A stretch of DNA of 64,000 nucleotides from Alcaligenes faecalis (GTDB lineage: Bacteria > Pseudomonadota > Gammaproteobacteria > Burkholderiales > Burkholderiaceae_B), in the NCBI RefSeq assembly GCF_009497775.1, contig NZ_CP031012.1, forward strand, positions 1,178,001 to 1,242,000, read 5' to 3'. Position 1 is the first letter of the stretch. The number at the start of each line of letters is the position of its first letter. The notes beneath the pieces are model-generated. The model worked only from the letters and a program-made list of their open reading frames with translations. It searched no databases and was not told where the DNA came from. A program made the translations under genes and the position numbers. Positions 1 through 9,090 of the stretch are shown one piece after another.

Positions 1-558
1 CGTCAGGTACCCCGTGCCGGTGTTGTACACCGGCTGGACAAAGACACTTCCGGCTTGCTGGTGGTGGCTCGCACGGAAGTCGCACAAACGCACTTTGTCC
101 GACAACTGCAAGAGCGTAGCATGGGACGCCAGTATCTGGCGTTGGTCCATGGTGTCTTGGCGGGCCAGGGCTCGGTCGATGAGCCAATCGGACGCGATTT
201 GCGCGTGCCCGTGCGCATGAGCACGGGGCCATCCGTGGCCCCCAAGCATGCTGTAACGCATTATCAAATGTTGCGTCAGGGTTATGCGGGCGAGGAAGCC
301 GTGACCGAAGTGGCTTGCCGCCTGGAGACAGGCCGTACCCACCAGATTCGTGTCCACCTGAGTTCGATCAAGCATCCCCTGCTTGCGGATACTCTCTATG
401 GTGGTCGCGTCGTCGCGGGGGCGCAGCGCCAAATGCTGCATGCTCACGTGCTGGAGTTTGAGGACCCCGATACGGGCGAGCGCCGCAGTTTCTCGGCGGA
501 GCCACCGTCTGATTATCAATCTGTTGCAGAGACGATTGAATGGCACACTCAAAGCTGA
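1..558 (+). CDS. rluD: 23S rRNA pseudouridine synthase RluD, 3' part
   Basis: This is the C-terminal 185 residues of an RluA/RluD-type pseudouridine synthase; the start lies before the window. The frame is open from base 1, and the family's catalytic motif HRLDKDTSG appears at once, with the catalytic Asp codon at 37-39. The downstream signatures GRQYLALV and RTHQIRVHL also fit the family. RluD modifies uridines 1911, 1915 and 1917 in helix 69 of 23S rRNA. The upstream S4 domain cannot be seen. The next gene, pgeF, starts 19 bp before this stop; the rluD-yfiH pair is common in proteobacteria and supports RluD over the paralogues RluA and RluC. Confidence 0.93.
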   Translation, partial: RQVPRAGVVHRLDKDTSGLLVVARTEVAQTHFVRQLQERSMGRQYLALVHGVLAGQGSVDEPIGRDLRVPVRMSTGPSVAPKHAVTHYQMLRQGYAGEEAVTEVACRLETGRTHQIRVHLSSIKHPLLADTLYGGRVVAGAQRQMLHAHVLEFEDPDTGERRSFSAEPPSDYQSVAETIEWHTQS

Positions 559-1307
559 TTCCTACTGTTAGCGGCCCCGAACAAGCGGGGCTGCTTTATT
601 TCTGTACCACGCGGGCAGGTGGCGTCAGCCAGGATGAACGCGACAGCCTGAATCTGGGCTTGAATACTGGCGACGATCCGGAGCGGGTACAGCTCAATCG
701 AGAACGGCTTGCGCACTTCCTGGGTTCGGAGCCAATCTGGCTGGCCCAGGTGCACGGCACAGACGTGCTGGATGCGGATCAGGATGTCTTGCCTGCCGTG
801 CCCAGACAGTTTGATGCCGCCATCACTACGCGCCGGGATCGCACCCTGGCCATTCTGACGGCAGATTGTCTGCCAGTTGTGATCTGGGATGAGCAGGCCC
901 AGGTGTTGGGCGTGGCCCATGCTGGTTGGCGAGGTCTGCAAGCCGGAGCCCTGGAGCGCACCTGGCAGGCGATGACGGCCCGTTGTCCCCAAGCGCAATC
1001 CTGGCAAGCCTGGGTTGGGCCTGCGATCAGCCAGGAGCACTTTGAAGTCGGGCAGGAAGTCTTTGATGCCTATGTCCAGGACGAACCTGAATTGGCCGTC
1101 TTTTTTATTCAGGGGAAACGCCCTGGAAAATGGCAGGCGGATTTGCCCGGTATTGCACGCCACCGATTGGAAAAATTGAGCCCCGGCAAAATGACCGTGC
1201 ATTTAAGTGGCCTGTGCACGTTTCAAGAGAATGATTTGTTTTATTCCTACCGCCGCTCGCCCTTGACTGGCCGACAGGCCACCATTGCTCGCTTGAACCC
1301 GCTTTGA
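540..1307 (+). CDS. pgeF: Peptidoglycan editing factor PgeF (YfiH, multicopper-oxidase-like)
   Basis: A 255-residue member of the YfiH/DUF152 family. The three metal ligands of the family are visible as His72 (QVHGTD), Cys110 (TADCLPVV) and His127 (HAGWRG). The C-terminal motif CTFQENDLFYSYRR is also typical. E. coli YfiH (PgeF) corrects misincorporation of L-Ser in place of L-Ala in muropeptides; other family members act as purine nucleoside phosphorylases or phenol oxidases, so the substrate is not settled by sequence. The ATG at 540 overlaps the end of rluD, indicating translational coupling. Length matches the family. Confidence 0.93.
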   Translation: MAHSKLIPTVSGPEQAGLLYFCTTRAGGVSQDERDSLNLGLNTGDDPERVQLNRERLAHFLGSEPIWLAQVHGTDVLDADQDVLPAVPRQFDAAITTRRDRTLAILTADCLPVVIWDEQAQVLGVAHAGWRGLQAGALERTWQAMTARCPQAQSWQAWVGPAISQEHFEVGQEVFDAYVQDEPELAVFFIQGKRPGKWQADLPGIARHRLEKLSPGKMTVHLSGLCTFQENDLFYSYRRSPLTGRQATIARLNPL

Positions 1308-1317
1308 CGGTTTTTTG

Positions 1318-1334
1318 ATCGTATTAAATACGAT
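1318..1334. repeat. 17-bp perfect palindrome between pgeF and phaC
   Basis: ATCGTATT-A-AATACGAT: two perfect 8-bp arms around one base. A smaller hairpin (GGAAT/ATTCC) follows at about 1337. There is no T-run after the palindrome, so it does not look like a strong terminator. It may be an operator for the PHA genes, but this is only an inference from its position. Confidence 0.45.
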
Positions 1335-1449
1335 ATGGAATCTTTAATTCCGTCTATTGGCGTGCCAGCCTAATTAATTACCCCAATTGACTGCTTTTGT
1401 TACGAACGTCATGCTCTAAGCGTATTTGCAATTCGTTTACAGGTGGCAG

Positions 1450-3081
1450 ATGTCGAGTAACAACAGTGCTTTTCAAGGTTTTGGCAAACCGATGGATGCC
1501 ACCCGCTGTGCCGACCTTCAGGCTCGTTACATGCAGCAGTGGCAGGATCTGTGGGACCAGGCCCAACGCGGTGCCTTGCCACCCCCACAGGATCGTCGGT
1601 TTGCGGATGCCGCCTGGCAGAGCAATCCCACCGCCTTGTTCAATGCCCATATCTGGCAGCTTAGTGTTCAGGCCATGAACGAGATGCTGGACCTGATGGA
1701 TCTGGAAGCTGCGCAGCGTGAGCGTCTGAGCTTTTCCATGATGCAGTGGGCAGAGGCCATGTCGCCCAGCAACTATCTGATGCTCAACCCCCAGGCTCTG
1801 CAAACCATGATGGAGACGGGCGGCCAGTCTGTGCTGGAAGGCATGTCCAATTTCATGGACGACTGGCAAAAAGGGCGTCTGACGCAAACGGATGAAAGTC
1901 AGTTTCAGCTGGGACAAAACGTGGGCACCACCTCCGGTGCCGTGGTGTTCCAGAACGATATTTTTCAGCTGATTCAGTACGCACCCACCACCAGCATGGT
2001 GCATGCTGTGCCCTTGCTGATCGTGCCGCCGTGCATCAACAAGTTCTACATTCTGGACTTGCAGCCCGAGAATTCTTTTGTGCGTCACGCCCTGGATCAG
2101 GGGCTGACGGTGTACCTGATGTCCTGGCGCAATCCCCAGCCGAACGACGCCGCCCATATCCATGCCCTGAGCTGGCAGGATTATCTGGAGCAAGGCGTGC
2201 TGGAGGCGATTCGTGTCAGCCAGGAGCTGTCGGGACAGGAAAAAATCAATACGCTGGGCTTTTGCATTGGTGGCACCTTGCTGGCCAGTGCCCTGGCATT
2301 GGCACGCGATAAAGGGCAGGACCCGGCCGCTTCCATGACCTTGCTGACCACCATGCTGGATTTTACCGACGTGGGCATGCTGAACGTCTTTATTGACGAG
2401 GCACAGGTTGCGTTTCGGGAGTGGCAGTTGGGGCAGGGCGGTTTGCTCAATGCCCGCGAGCTGGCCAGTACCTTTTCTTTCCTGCGCCCCGCCGAGCTGG
2501 TTTGGAACTATGTGAACAGCAACTACTTGCAGGGCAAAAAGCCACCTGCTTTTGACCTGCTGTACTGGAACTCCGATGGCACCCATTTGCCCGGTCCTTT
2601 CTTTACCTGGTATTTGCGCAATACCTATCTGGAAAACCGTCTGGTTCAGAAAGGGGGAGTCCCCGTGGGGGCGCACCGTGCCGATCTGAGTCAGCTGGAT
2701 TTGCCCGTGTACCTGTATGGCTCCAAAGAAGACCATATCGTGCCCTGGCAGTCGGCCTACGCGTCCTTGCAAGCCTTGCCTGCGGCCCAGCACCGTTTTG
2801 TGCTGGGAGCCTCGGGCCATATCGCAGGCGTGATCAATCCGCCTGCCAAGCAGCGCCGTAATTACTGGGTGCTGCAAGATGGCGAGCCGGTCGCCACGCT
2901 GGACGCCCAGCAGTATATGGAGCGGGCCCAGTCCGTACCCGGCAGCTGGTGGTCAGACTGGATTGCCTGGCTTGCGCCCTTGTCGGGCTCGCGACGTCGC
3001 GCAAAACGTCGCCTGGGCCATGCGCGTTATCCCGTGCTGGAAGAGGCGCCCGGCAGTTATGTGAAAGTGCGCGCCAGTTAA
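1450..3081 (+). CDS. phaC: Class I poly(3-hydroxyalkanoate) synthase PhaC
   Basis: This enzyme polymerises 3-hydroxyacyl-CoA into polyester at the granule surface. The catalytic triad is visible, counted from the ATG at 1450: Cys272 in the lipase-like box GFCIGG, Asp428 in SKEDHIVPW and His457 in ASGHIAGV. The frame is open further back to a TTG at 1426, but the ATG at 1450 is preferred because an AGGTGG ribosome site at 1441-1446 sits just before it. The product is 543 residues, slightly short for class I synthases. The reductase gene phaB and regulator gene phaR follow on the same strand; no thiolase gene phaA is adjacent. Confidence 0.96.
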   Translation: MSSNNSAFQGFGKPMDATRCADLQARYMQQWQDLWDQAQRGALPPPQDRRFADAAWQSNPTALFNAHIWQLSVQAMNEMLDLMDLEAAQRERLSFSMMQWAEAMSPSNYLMLNPQALQTMMETGGQSVLEGMSNFMDDWQKGRLTQTDESQFQLGQNVGTTSGAVVFQNDIFQLIQYAPTTSMVHAVPLLIVPPCINKFYILDLQPENSFVRHALDQGLTVYLMSWRNPQPNDAAHIHALSWQDYLEQGVLEAIRVSQELSGQEKINTLGFCIGGTLLASALALARDKGQDPAASMTLLTTMLDFTDVGMLNVFIDEAQVAFREWQLGQGGLLNARELASTFSFLRPAELVWNYVNSNYLQGKKPPAFDLLYWNSDGTHLPGPFFTWYLRNTYLENRLVQKGGVPVGAHRADLSQLDLPVYLYGSKEDHIVPWQSAYASLQALPAAQHRFVLGASGHIAGVINPPAKQRRNYWVLQDGEPVATLDAQQYMERAQSVPGSWWSDWIAWLAPLSGSRRRAKRRLGHARYPVLEEAPGSYVKVRAS

Positions 3082-3206
3082 TTCTTCAATTTTTCAGGTT
3101 TCGGGAGCAGGGCGGTCTGCCTGCTTCCTTTATCCCGACGCCAGGCTTTTTCATTGCCCGGGCCGGCCCAGGGATCGAGCTTTGTCACCCCTTTCAGGAG
3201 ATGTAT

Positions 3207-3944
3207 ATGAGCAGCAAAGTAGCTTACGTAACTGGTGGTATGGGAGGGATAGGGACAGTCATTTGTCAGCGCCTGGCCAAAGACGGTTTTACCGTTATTG
3301 CAGGCTGTGGCCCCAACCGTGATTTTCAGAAATGGTTGGGCGAGCAGGCCGAGCTGGGCTACACATTTCATGCTTCGGTGGGCAACGTAGCAGACTGGGA
3401 CTCGACCGTGGAGACCTTTAAAAAGGTATTTGCCGATTTTGGTCGTGTGGACGTGCTGGTCAACAACGCCGGGATTACACGCGACGGCACCTTCCGTAAA
3501 ATGAGCCAGGAAGATTGGCGTGCGGTGATCGACACCAACCTGAACAGCTTGTTCAACGTGACCAAACAAGTGATTGATGGCATGGTAGAGCGTCAGTGGG
3601 GCCGCATTGTGAACATCAGTTCGGTGAACGGGCAAAAAGGGCAGTTTGGCCAGACCAACTATTCCACGGCCAAAGCCGGAATTCACGGCTTTACCATGGC
3701 CCTGGCCCAGGAGGTTGCCAATAAGGGGGTGACGGTCAATACTATTTCCCCCGGTTATATTGGTACGGACATGGTGCGTGCGATTCGTCCCGATGTTCTG
3801 GAGAAAATCGTGGCCACCATTCCAGTGGGCCGTCTGGGCACACCGGATGAAATTGGCTCCATGGTGGCCTGGCTGGCGTCGGCTGATTCCGGTTTTGCCA
3901 CGGGTGCGGATTTCTCCCTGAACGGTGGCTTGCACATGAGCTAA
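3207..3944 (+). CDS. phaB: Acetoacetyl-CoA reductase PhaB (SDR)
   Basis: An NADPH-dependent reductase that makes (R)-3-hydroxybutyryl-CoA for PhaC. It is a classical short-chain dehydrogenase: glycine motif TGGMGGIG near residue 9, NNAG at 86-89, and active-site Ser139, Tyr152 and Lys156 (YSTAK). The PhaB-type segment PGYIGTDMV follows. The start at 3207 gives 245 residues, the usual size, and lies 6 bases after CAGGAG at 3195-3200. An in-frame ATG at 3201 directly abuts that site and the frame is open back to 2949 inside phaC, so those starts are rejected. The 125 bp after phaC hold no gene. Confidence 0.95.
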   Translation: MSSKVAYVTGGMGGIGTVICQRLAKDGFTVIAGCGPNRDFQKWLGEQAELGYTFHASVGNVADWDSTVETFKKVFADFGRVDVLVNNAGITRDGTFRKMSQEDWRAVIDTNLNSLFNVTKQVIDGMVERQWGRIVNISSVNGQKGQFGQTNYSTAKAGIHGFTMALAQEVANKGVTVNTISPGYIGTDMVRAIRPDVLEKIVATIPVGRLGTPDEIGSMVAWLASADSGFATGADFSLNGGLHMS

Positions 3945-4003
3945 GGCTTGTTGCAGTGCATAGCGCGTGTTTTTGTTTTATTGATTAGGAAGTAAGCACC
4001 AGC

Positions 4004-4546
4004 ATGGGATCCCCTCGACTCATCAAGAAATACCCCAATCGTCGCTTGTACGACACGCAGGCCAGCGCTTACATCACTATGGTTGATGTCAAGCAACTGG
4101 TCCTGTCAGGAGAGGAGTTCGCGGTCGTCGATGCCAAAAGCGGCGAGGACCTGACGCGCAGTATTCTGTTGCAGATCATTCTTGAGGAAGAAAGCGGGGG
4201 TATCCCCATGTTCTCCACTCCGGTGCTGATGCAGATCATCCGTTTTTATGGCAATGCCATGCAGGGGGTGATGGGTTCGTATCTGGAAAAGAACATTCAG
4301 GCCTTCATGGAGATCCAGGAGCGCATGACCGAACAGTCCAAGGGCGTGTATGGCGGGCAGTTCGGCCCCGAGGCCTGGGCGCAATTCATGAGCGTGCAAG
4401 CGCCTGTGATGCAAACCGTCATGAACAGCTATATCGATCAAAGCAAGAATCTGTTCGTGCAGATGCAGGACCAGATGCAGGATCAGACCCGGCAAATGTT
4501 CTCGGTCTTTCCCTTTGCGCCACCAGGCAAAGACAAGAAAGACTGA
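4004..4546 (+). CDS. phaR: Polyhydroxyalkanoate synthesis repressor PhaR
   Basis: A 180-residue PhaR regulator. The N-terminal PHB/PHA accumulation DNA-binding domain is clear (RLIKKYPNRRLYDT from residue 5), followed by the accessory domain with the IILEEESGG segment. The C-terminal third is rich in Met and Gln (FVQMQDQMQDQTRQMF), as in other PhaR proteins. PhaR represses phasin and its own gene and is titrated by nascent granules. It lies 59 bp after phaB, as in many betaproteobacteria. Its binding site is not assigned here. Confidence 0.95.
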   Translation: MGSPRLIKKYPNRRLYDTQASAYITMVDVKQLVLSGEEFAVVDAKSGEDLTRSILLQIILEEESGGIPMFSTPVLMQIIRFYGNAMQGVMGSYLEKNIQAFMEIQERMTEQSKGVYGGQFGPEAWAQFMSVQAPVMQTVMNSYIDQSKNLFVQMQDQMQDQTRQMFSVFPFAPPGKDKKD

Positions 4547-4550
4547 TTTT

Positions 4551-5693
4551 TTAGCCTGCCAGCGTTTTAAACGGGGTATGGCTGCTTAGTGTTTCCTGAT
4601 AGCGGGCCACATGGCCCGCTTCTTCATGCAGGAACTCTTCAATGGCGTGGGCAAAGCGCGGGTCTGCAATCCAGTGCGCAGAGCTGGTCGGAGTAGGCAA
4701 CAAGCCGCGCGAGAGCTTGTGCTCCCCTTGGGCGCCACCTTCAAAGAAACGCAGTTGCTGCGCTATGCAGAACTGAATCGCCTGGTTGTAGCAGGTCTCG
4801 AAATGCAGACCAGGCACGTAACGAGTACAGCCCCAGTAACGTCCATAAAGCGTGTGCCCGTCTCGTAGCGACAGGGCGCAGGCGACATCTTGCCCATCTT
4901 GCTTTGCCAGAATCAGCACCAGGGATTCGGGCAACTGTTCATGCAGACGCGCAAAGAAATCCCGATTCAGATAAGGACGTTGTCCGCGCTCCTGATAGGT
5001 ATTGGCGTAGCACTGGTAAAAGTAGTCCAGATTCTGCTCGCTGATGTCCAGGCCCTGTTTGTGCTCAAAGGACAGGCCCTGTTCGTAGACCTTGCGGCTG
5101 TCCTGTCGCATTTTTTTGCGCTTTTGCTGGGTCAGGGAAGCCAGAAAGTCCTCGTAGCTGGCGTAGTCCTGGTTCTGCCAGTGAAACTGCACATCATGGC
5201 GAATCATGAAACCTGCCTGCTCCAGAGCCTGCCTGTCGTCCGAATTCGGGAACAGCACATGTACGGAGGATAGTTGATTGCTTTGCGTCAACTGGATCAG
5301 TTGCTGGGCCAGCAGTACGCGATCCTCCTGGGTGCGAGCCAGCAGGCGAGGGCCGCTGACAGGCGTAAACGGGATGGCGCACAGAAGCTTTGGGTAATAG
5401 TCCAGGCCATGACGTTGATAGGCCTGAGCCCAGCCTTGGTCAAACACATACTCCCCCCGAGAGTGATGCTTCAGATACAGGGGCACGGCGCCACACAGCG
5501 TCTGTCCACGATGCATCAAGAGGTAATGCGGCGACCAGCCTGTTTGTGGTGTGGCGCAGCCAGCGGCGTCCAGGGAGGTCAGGAAAGCATGGCTGAGCAG
5601 CAGGTGATGGCCAGAGAGCGCGTCCCAGTGTGCCGCGTCGAGCTGATTCAGTTGTGTGCAAAGTGAAAATTGGATGGATTCAGTGCTGGCCAT
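4551..5693 (-). CDS. COG3146/DUF482-type GNAT-fold acyltransferase-like protein
   Basis: A FemAB/GNAT-fold protein of the COG3146 (DUF482) family, function unknown in general. Recognisable family blocks are LSHAFLTSLD, HYLLMHRGQTLCGAVPLYLK, SRGEYVFDQGWA, YYPKLLCAIPFTPVSGPR and a C-terminal FEGGAQGEHKLSRGL. The start is uncertain: the frame is open to 5801, adding 36 residues unlike the family, so the internal Met at 5693 (MASTESIQFSL, 380 residues) is preferred, though no strong ribosome site precedes any candidate. It converges on phaR with only 4 bp between the stops and diverges from the secreted protein gene at 5834. Confidence 0.85.
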   Translation of the reverse strand: MASTESIQFSLCTQLNQLDAAHWDALSGHHLLLSHAFLTSLDAAGCATPQTGWSPHYLLMHRGQTLCGAVPLYLKHHSRGEYVFDQGWAQAYQRHGLDYYPKLLCAIPFTPVSGPRLLARTQEDRVLLAQQLIQLTQSNQLSSVHVLFPNSDDRQALEQAGFMIRHDVQFHWQNQDYASYEDFLASLTQQKRKKMRQDSRKVYEQGLSFEHKQGLDISEQNLDYFYQCYANTYQERGQRPYLNRDFFARLHEQLPESLVLILAKQDGQDVACALSLRDGHTLYGRYWGCTRYVPGLHFETCYNQAIQFCIAQQLRFFEGGAQGEHKLSRGLLPTPTSSAHWIADPRFAHAIEEFLHEEAGHVARYQETLSSHTPFKTLAG

Positions 5694-5833
5694 GGCAAGG
5701 GGTACGTCGGTAAGCCTATTTTGAAACAGGGGTAGGGCATAGCCCCTGACGGCTTTGTATACTAGCCAGCGTTTCATGCAAAGGGAAGGCCTGTTCGGCA
5801 TTGTTGCCTGTGCTGGCCCAATACGAGGAATTC

Positions 5834-6799
5834 ATGAAGAAAATTGCTTTGACGCTGGGTGCCGCGATGGTGCTGGCGAGTTCGGCTCAAGCAGGTCCTG
5901 CTTGTGAATATTTGCGTAATCACGTCGCTTTGCAGTCGCAATCGGACGGCGAGTTGCAGATGCTGGAGCAGGATGGCGCATGTCTGGTTCAGAACGGACA
6001 GTTGTCGGCCGGTTTTTCGTCGATGTTGCTGGCCTTTGATGAGCTGGTCTTGCGTGATGAGGGCTTGGCAAAACTTTCCGAGAAACAGGCTATTCCTGAT
6101 GCCATGGATCTACGAGTAAGCGGGATCTATGTTCTGACGGGGCGTTTGCCAGGGCAGGACTACGTGATGCGCCTGCAAGCCAAGCCCATGGACTTTTCCC
6201 TTAAGTACAAGTGGGACTCGGCCTCGGCGCAATTGGATTTGGAGCAGCTCCGGCTGCGCAGCAAGTACCTGCGTGAGGTTCGTGTTCAGGCTCAATTCGA
6301 GATCAAGGCGGCAGCAGGACGTTCTTTGGGCCCGGACGAGCTGGAGCAGGCGGAACTTAAAAGCCTGAATCTGTACCTGGATAATCAGAATCTGATCCAG
6401 ACCATGGTCATGCCTGCATTGGTTTTGAACATGAGCATGTACGAGGACCCGCGTCCCGCTATTGAGACAGCCTTGTTGGCAGCCCGTACCTCTGTGCAGC
6501 TGATGCCTGACTCGGTGGCAGATCGGGACAGCCGCAATGCTTTGCTGGCCTTCATCGCTCAACTTCCCTCACCCGAGGGGCGTTTGTCGCTGGAGATGAA
6601 CATGGACCCACCTTGGCCTGCAGCACGCCTGGAGTCCGGTTTGTCTGTGGATCAAATGCGAAAATTGATGTCTGGCCTGAAAGTGAAAGCCAGGTTCGAT
6701 GCGGGGCAAGAAGTCCCTTCAGCCTATATTTGGCTGCGCGATCACCTGCGTTATGGCTTGAAGTTGTTTGGCCTGAGCAAGGCCGATGCATCGAATTGA
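5834..6799 (+). CDS. Secreted protein of unknown function
   Basis: A 321-residue protein I do not recognise. It begins with a clear Sec signal peptide (MKKIALTLGAAMVLASSAQA, cleavage expected after Ala20), so it should be periplasmic. Two cysteines (CEYLRN and ACLVQ) near the mature N-terminus could form a disulfide. The rest alternates hydrophobic and charged residues without transmembrane segments, and has repeated DLEQLRLRSKYL-like helices. The ATG at 5834 is chosen because AGGAA at 5826-5830 precedes it and the signal peptide starts there; the frame is open back to 5801. A terminator follows at 6808. It stands alone, so context gives no function. Confidence 0.8.
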   Translation: MKKIALTLGAAMVLASSAQAGPACEYLRNHVALQSQSDGELQMLEQDGACLVQNGQLSAGFSSMLLAFDELVLRDEGLAKLSEKQAIPDAMDLRVSGIYVLTGRLPGQDYVMRLQAKPMDFSLKYKWDSASAQLDLEQLRLRSKYLREVRVQAQFEIKAAAGRSLGPDELEQAELKSLNLYLDNQNLIQTMVMPALVLNMSMYEDPRPAIETALLAARTSVQLMPDSVADRDSRNALLAFIAQLPSPEGRLSLEMNMDPPWPAARLESGLSVDQMRKLMSGLKVKARFDAGQEVPSAYIWLRDHLRYGLKLFGLSKADASN

Positions 6800-6807
6800 T
6801 CGGCACT

Positions 6808-6842
6808 AAGCACTGTTGGCTTCCAGGGCTGGCAGTGCTTTT
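6808..6842 (+). terminator. Intrinsic terminator after the secreted protein gene
   Basis: Stem AAGCACTG (6808-6815) pairs with CAGTGCTT (6833-6840), with an inner GGC/GC(C) extension, and is followed by TT. The T-run is short, so strength is uncertain. Confidence 0.5.
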
Positions 6843-6980
6843 CCAGGCTTTTGCGATTGATAGCACGGGTGCCGTTCTGCTCACACGATGGCCTTGGATG
6901 CCAGAATTATCGGAGTCATGCTGCCTGGTTTGTCGCAAACAGCAATGCCAGATACGGTGCGCGTCCTGAAGCAGGACGAA

Positions 6981-7011
6981 AAAAAAACCGCCGCATAAGC
7001 GACGGTTTTTT
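6981..7011 (-). terminator. Terminator for the first initiator tRNA
   Basis: On the minus strand an ACCGTCGC arm pairs with GCGGCGGT (one U-G wobble) around loop TTAT, flanked by A- and T-runs. It lies 5 bases beyond the tRNA 3' end. A second small hairpin (CGTCCTG/CAGGACG, 6962-6978) follows. Confidence 0.75.
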
Positions 7012-7016
7012 AAATT

Positions 7017-7093
<77 letters not shown>

Positions 7094-7919
7094 TCAGAAA
7101 AGTAACTATAACATAGTTTTTGATTATGTACATAGTGTGGCGTGTTTATTTCATTAATATTTGGCGATTGCCGCCGGGAAGGGCATGAAGGCTGGATAAA
7201 ACGGTCCTTCAATTTTCTTGCGTCTTGTTGGTCGCAATGGTGTAATACGGACTGTGCTTACAGGTTCAGCCGGACTGGCATTTCTAAAAGCTCAAACGCG
7301 CAAGCGGCTCCCTGTATAGCGACCAGCTCTTAATGGCTGGCATCTGGCTGTAATAGCAGTCGGCTCCCCTACTAGGCGGGATGTCCCGGCAAAACGAATT
7401 TCTCTGTTTCTGGCTTTGCTTCAGGTTTAGGCAATCGATAACCCCTGCGGTGGTCTGTTGGTGCCTTGATGTTGGCATTTGACAATGTAGACCTGTCGCC
7501 CCGATCAGTTATTGCCCCAAACGTTGTTGTGCTGTTTTCGCGTTCCGCCAATCAGGAGCGCCAATTCAAATCCAGTCCGATAGGGCTTGCGGACATACTC
7601 ATCATCAGCATGTGTGCTTACACAACATTTTTAATTGCTTTTAAAGCTGCCATTTCTGGTTTGAGCCAGGGCGGTGTGCATGCGTGCGCGTCCTGTCCTA
7701 TGCAAGGCCTGGTGGCGACGGGGGTGATTCGGGTGCGTGCTGTGGCCACTGTGGTGGCCTTTGCCTTGGCTGGGATTGTTGCTGCGGTGATGGTGGCTGG
7801 CCTGCGTGTGCTGGCTGTAGGCGCCGCCGCGCGCAAGATTGAAGATCAAAACGGCGGGCAACAAAAAAGCCAGCGCAAATTGGCTGGCTTGTTTGATTCT
7901 GCTAAGCAGTTCCGGGTGA
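7094..7919. other. 826-bp spacer between two initiator tRNA genes, no supported gene
   Basis: No open frame here has a credible start, family motif or coding pattern. The longest, 7466-7963 on the plus strand, ends by reading antisense through the tRNA and is rejected. The distal part (about 7680-7860) is GC-richer and encodes Ala/Val-rich peptide in one frame and Ala/Thr-rich peptide in the other, which is low-complexity noise rather than evidence of a gene. A minus-strand -10-like TATAGT lies just upstream of tRNA copy 1. The segment may be a gene remnant. Confidence 0.5.
7863..7890 (-). terminator. Terminator for the second initiator tRNA
   Basis: Perfect 8-bp stem AAGCCAGC/GCTGGCTT (7867-7874 and 7883-7890) with an 8-base loop. 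On the minus strand it runs into a U-tract from the A-run at 7863-7868. It begins 29 bp beyond the tRNA end. Confidence 0.75.
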
Positions 7920-7996
<77 letters not shown>

Positions 7997-8009
7997 CCGG
8001 AAAAGATAA

Positions 8010-8039
8010 ATACTAACATGGAATTTTTGCTTTATGCAA
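8010..8039 (-). promoter_or_regulatory. Promoter of initiator tRNA copy 2
   Basis: On the minus strand TTGCAT (8039-8034) and TAGTAT (8015-8010) are separated by 18 bp, and the -10 box lies 13 bp before the tRNA. It abuts the divergent scpB gene. Confidence 0.6.
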
Positions 8040-8068
8040 GTATCGCCAGAAAGTGAGGCTTCCCAGCA

Positions 8069-9088
8069 GTGACTGAAAGTGAAATAATCCGAGTCCTGGA
8101 GACGGCTTTGCTGTGTGCGCAGCAGCCCATGAACAGCGCTGAGTTGCGCAAAATGTTTGTCTCCCCGCCGCTGAGCGCGGATGATCTGCGCCGTTATCTG
8201 GCTATCTTGCAACTGGATTGGAAAGAGCGTGGCCTGGAGTTGGTTCAGGTTGCCTCGGGTTGGCGCTTTCAAAGTCGCCCGGCCATGCAAGTGTTTTTGT
8301 CCCGCCTTAGTCTGGAGCGCGCGCCCAAATATTCGCGGGCCGTACTGGAGACCTTGGCGATTATTGCTTGGCGGCAACCTGTTACCCGTGGGGATATTGA
8401 GGACATACGCGGTGTCAGCGTATCGACTCAAATTGTGCGCACCCTGGAGGATCGGGGCTGGATTGAAGTGCTGGGCTATCGTGATGCGCCCGGACGCCCG
8501 GCATTGCTGGGAACGACCCGTCAGTTTCTGAACGATCTGGGTCTGCGTTCTTTGGATGAATTGCCTTCGGTTGAAACCCTGGATTCCCTGGATGTGCTGG
8601 CGTCCTTGCCAAACGGGCAGGCGGCTGCATCGGCTGATCAGGAGCAGGACAAAGAACAGGGTCAAGAACTGGACCTGCAACAGGGTCAGCAACCGGATCA
8701 ACGGCAGGGTGAAGATCATCAGGATCAGAGCCAGGAGCAAGCGGCAGAGCAGGGCGCAGAGCAAGAGTTTGCCTTTGCAGCAACGCAGCAGACGGGTTCC
8801 GAAGCAGGGCAAGAAATAGAACAAGAAGCAGAGCAAGACGCTGCTTTGGAAGTGAGCATGGAGCCGCTACAGGCCTCTGTTGCTCAGCTTGAGCTGGAGT
8901 CCGAACCGGATTTCGAGCCAGGCAGTCAGGAAGATTTGCTTGAGGCCGTTCCAGAAGCGGAGCTGCCACAAATTGAACAAGCTGAAGTGAATACGACACC
9001 GGACCCCGTGGATGAGGCCCAGGCTGCGGCTGGCCTATCGGATATACAGGTACCGGACGAAATAAAAAACTCTGGAGTAAATGATTAA
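8069..9088 (+). CDS. scpB: Segregation and condensation protein ScpB with acidic Gln-rich tail
   Basis: The kleisin partner of SMC-ScpA in chromosome condensation. Residues 1 to about 165 form the two winged-helix domains; [20 protein letters not shown] (83-102) and [10 protein letters not shown] are family hallmarks. The start is GTG at 8069 with a GAGG site at 8054-8057. Most ScpB proteins end near 180-240 residues, but this one has 339. From about residue 187 the chain becomes a low-complexity tail dominated by Gln, Glu, Asp and Ala, probably disordered. The next gene, rluB, starts 2 bp after the stop, indicating one transcript. Confidence 0.93.
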   Translation: MTESEIIRVLETALLCAQQPMNSAELRKMFVSPPLSADDLRRYLAILQLDWKERGLELVQVASGWRFQSRPAMQVFLSRLSLERAPKYSRAVLETLAIIAWRQPVTRGDIEDIRGVSVSTQIVRTLEDRGWIEVLGYRDAPGRPALLGTTRQFLNDLGLRSLDELPSVETLDSLDVLASLPNGQAAASADQEQDKEQGQELDLQQGQQPDQRQGEDHQDQSQEQAAEQGAEQEFAFAATQQTGSEAGQEIEQEAEQDAALEVSMEPLQASVAQLELESEPDFEPGSQEDLLEAVPEAELPQIEQAEVNTTPDPVDEAQAAAGLSDIQVPDEIKNSGVND

Positions 9089-9090
9089 AA

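Noticed and set aside
1426..1449. TTG at 1426 as the phaC start
   Set aside because: The ATG at 1450 has the AGGTGG site right before it, and the eight extra residues do not resemble the family.
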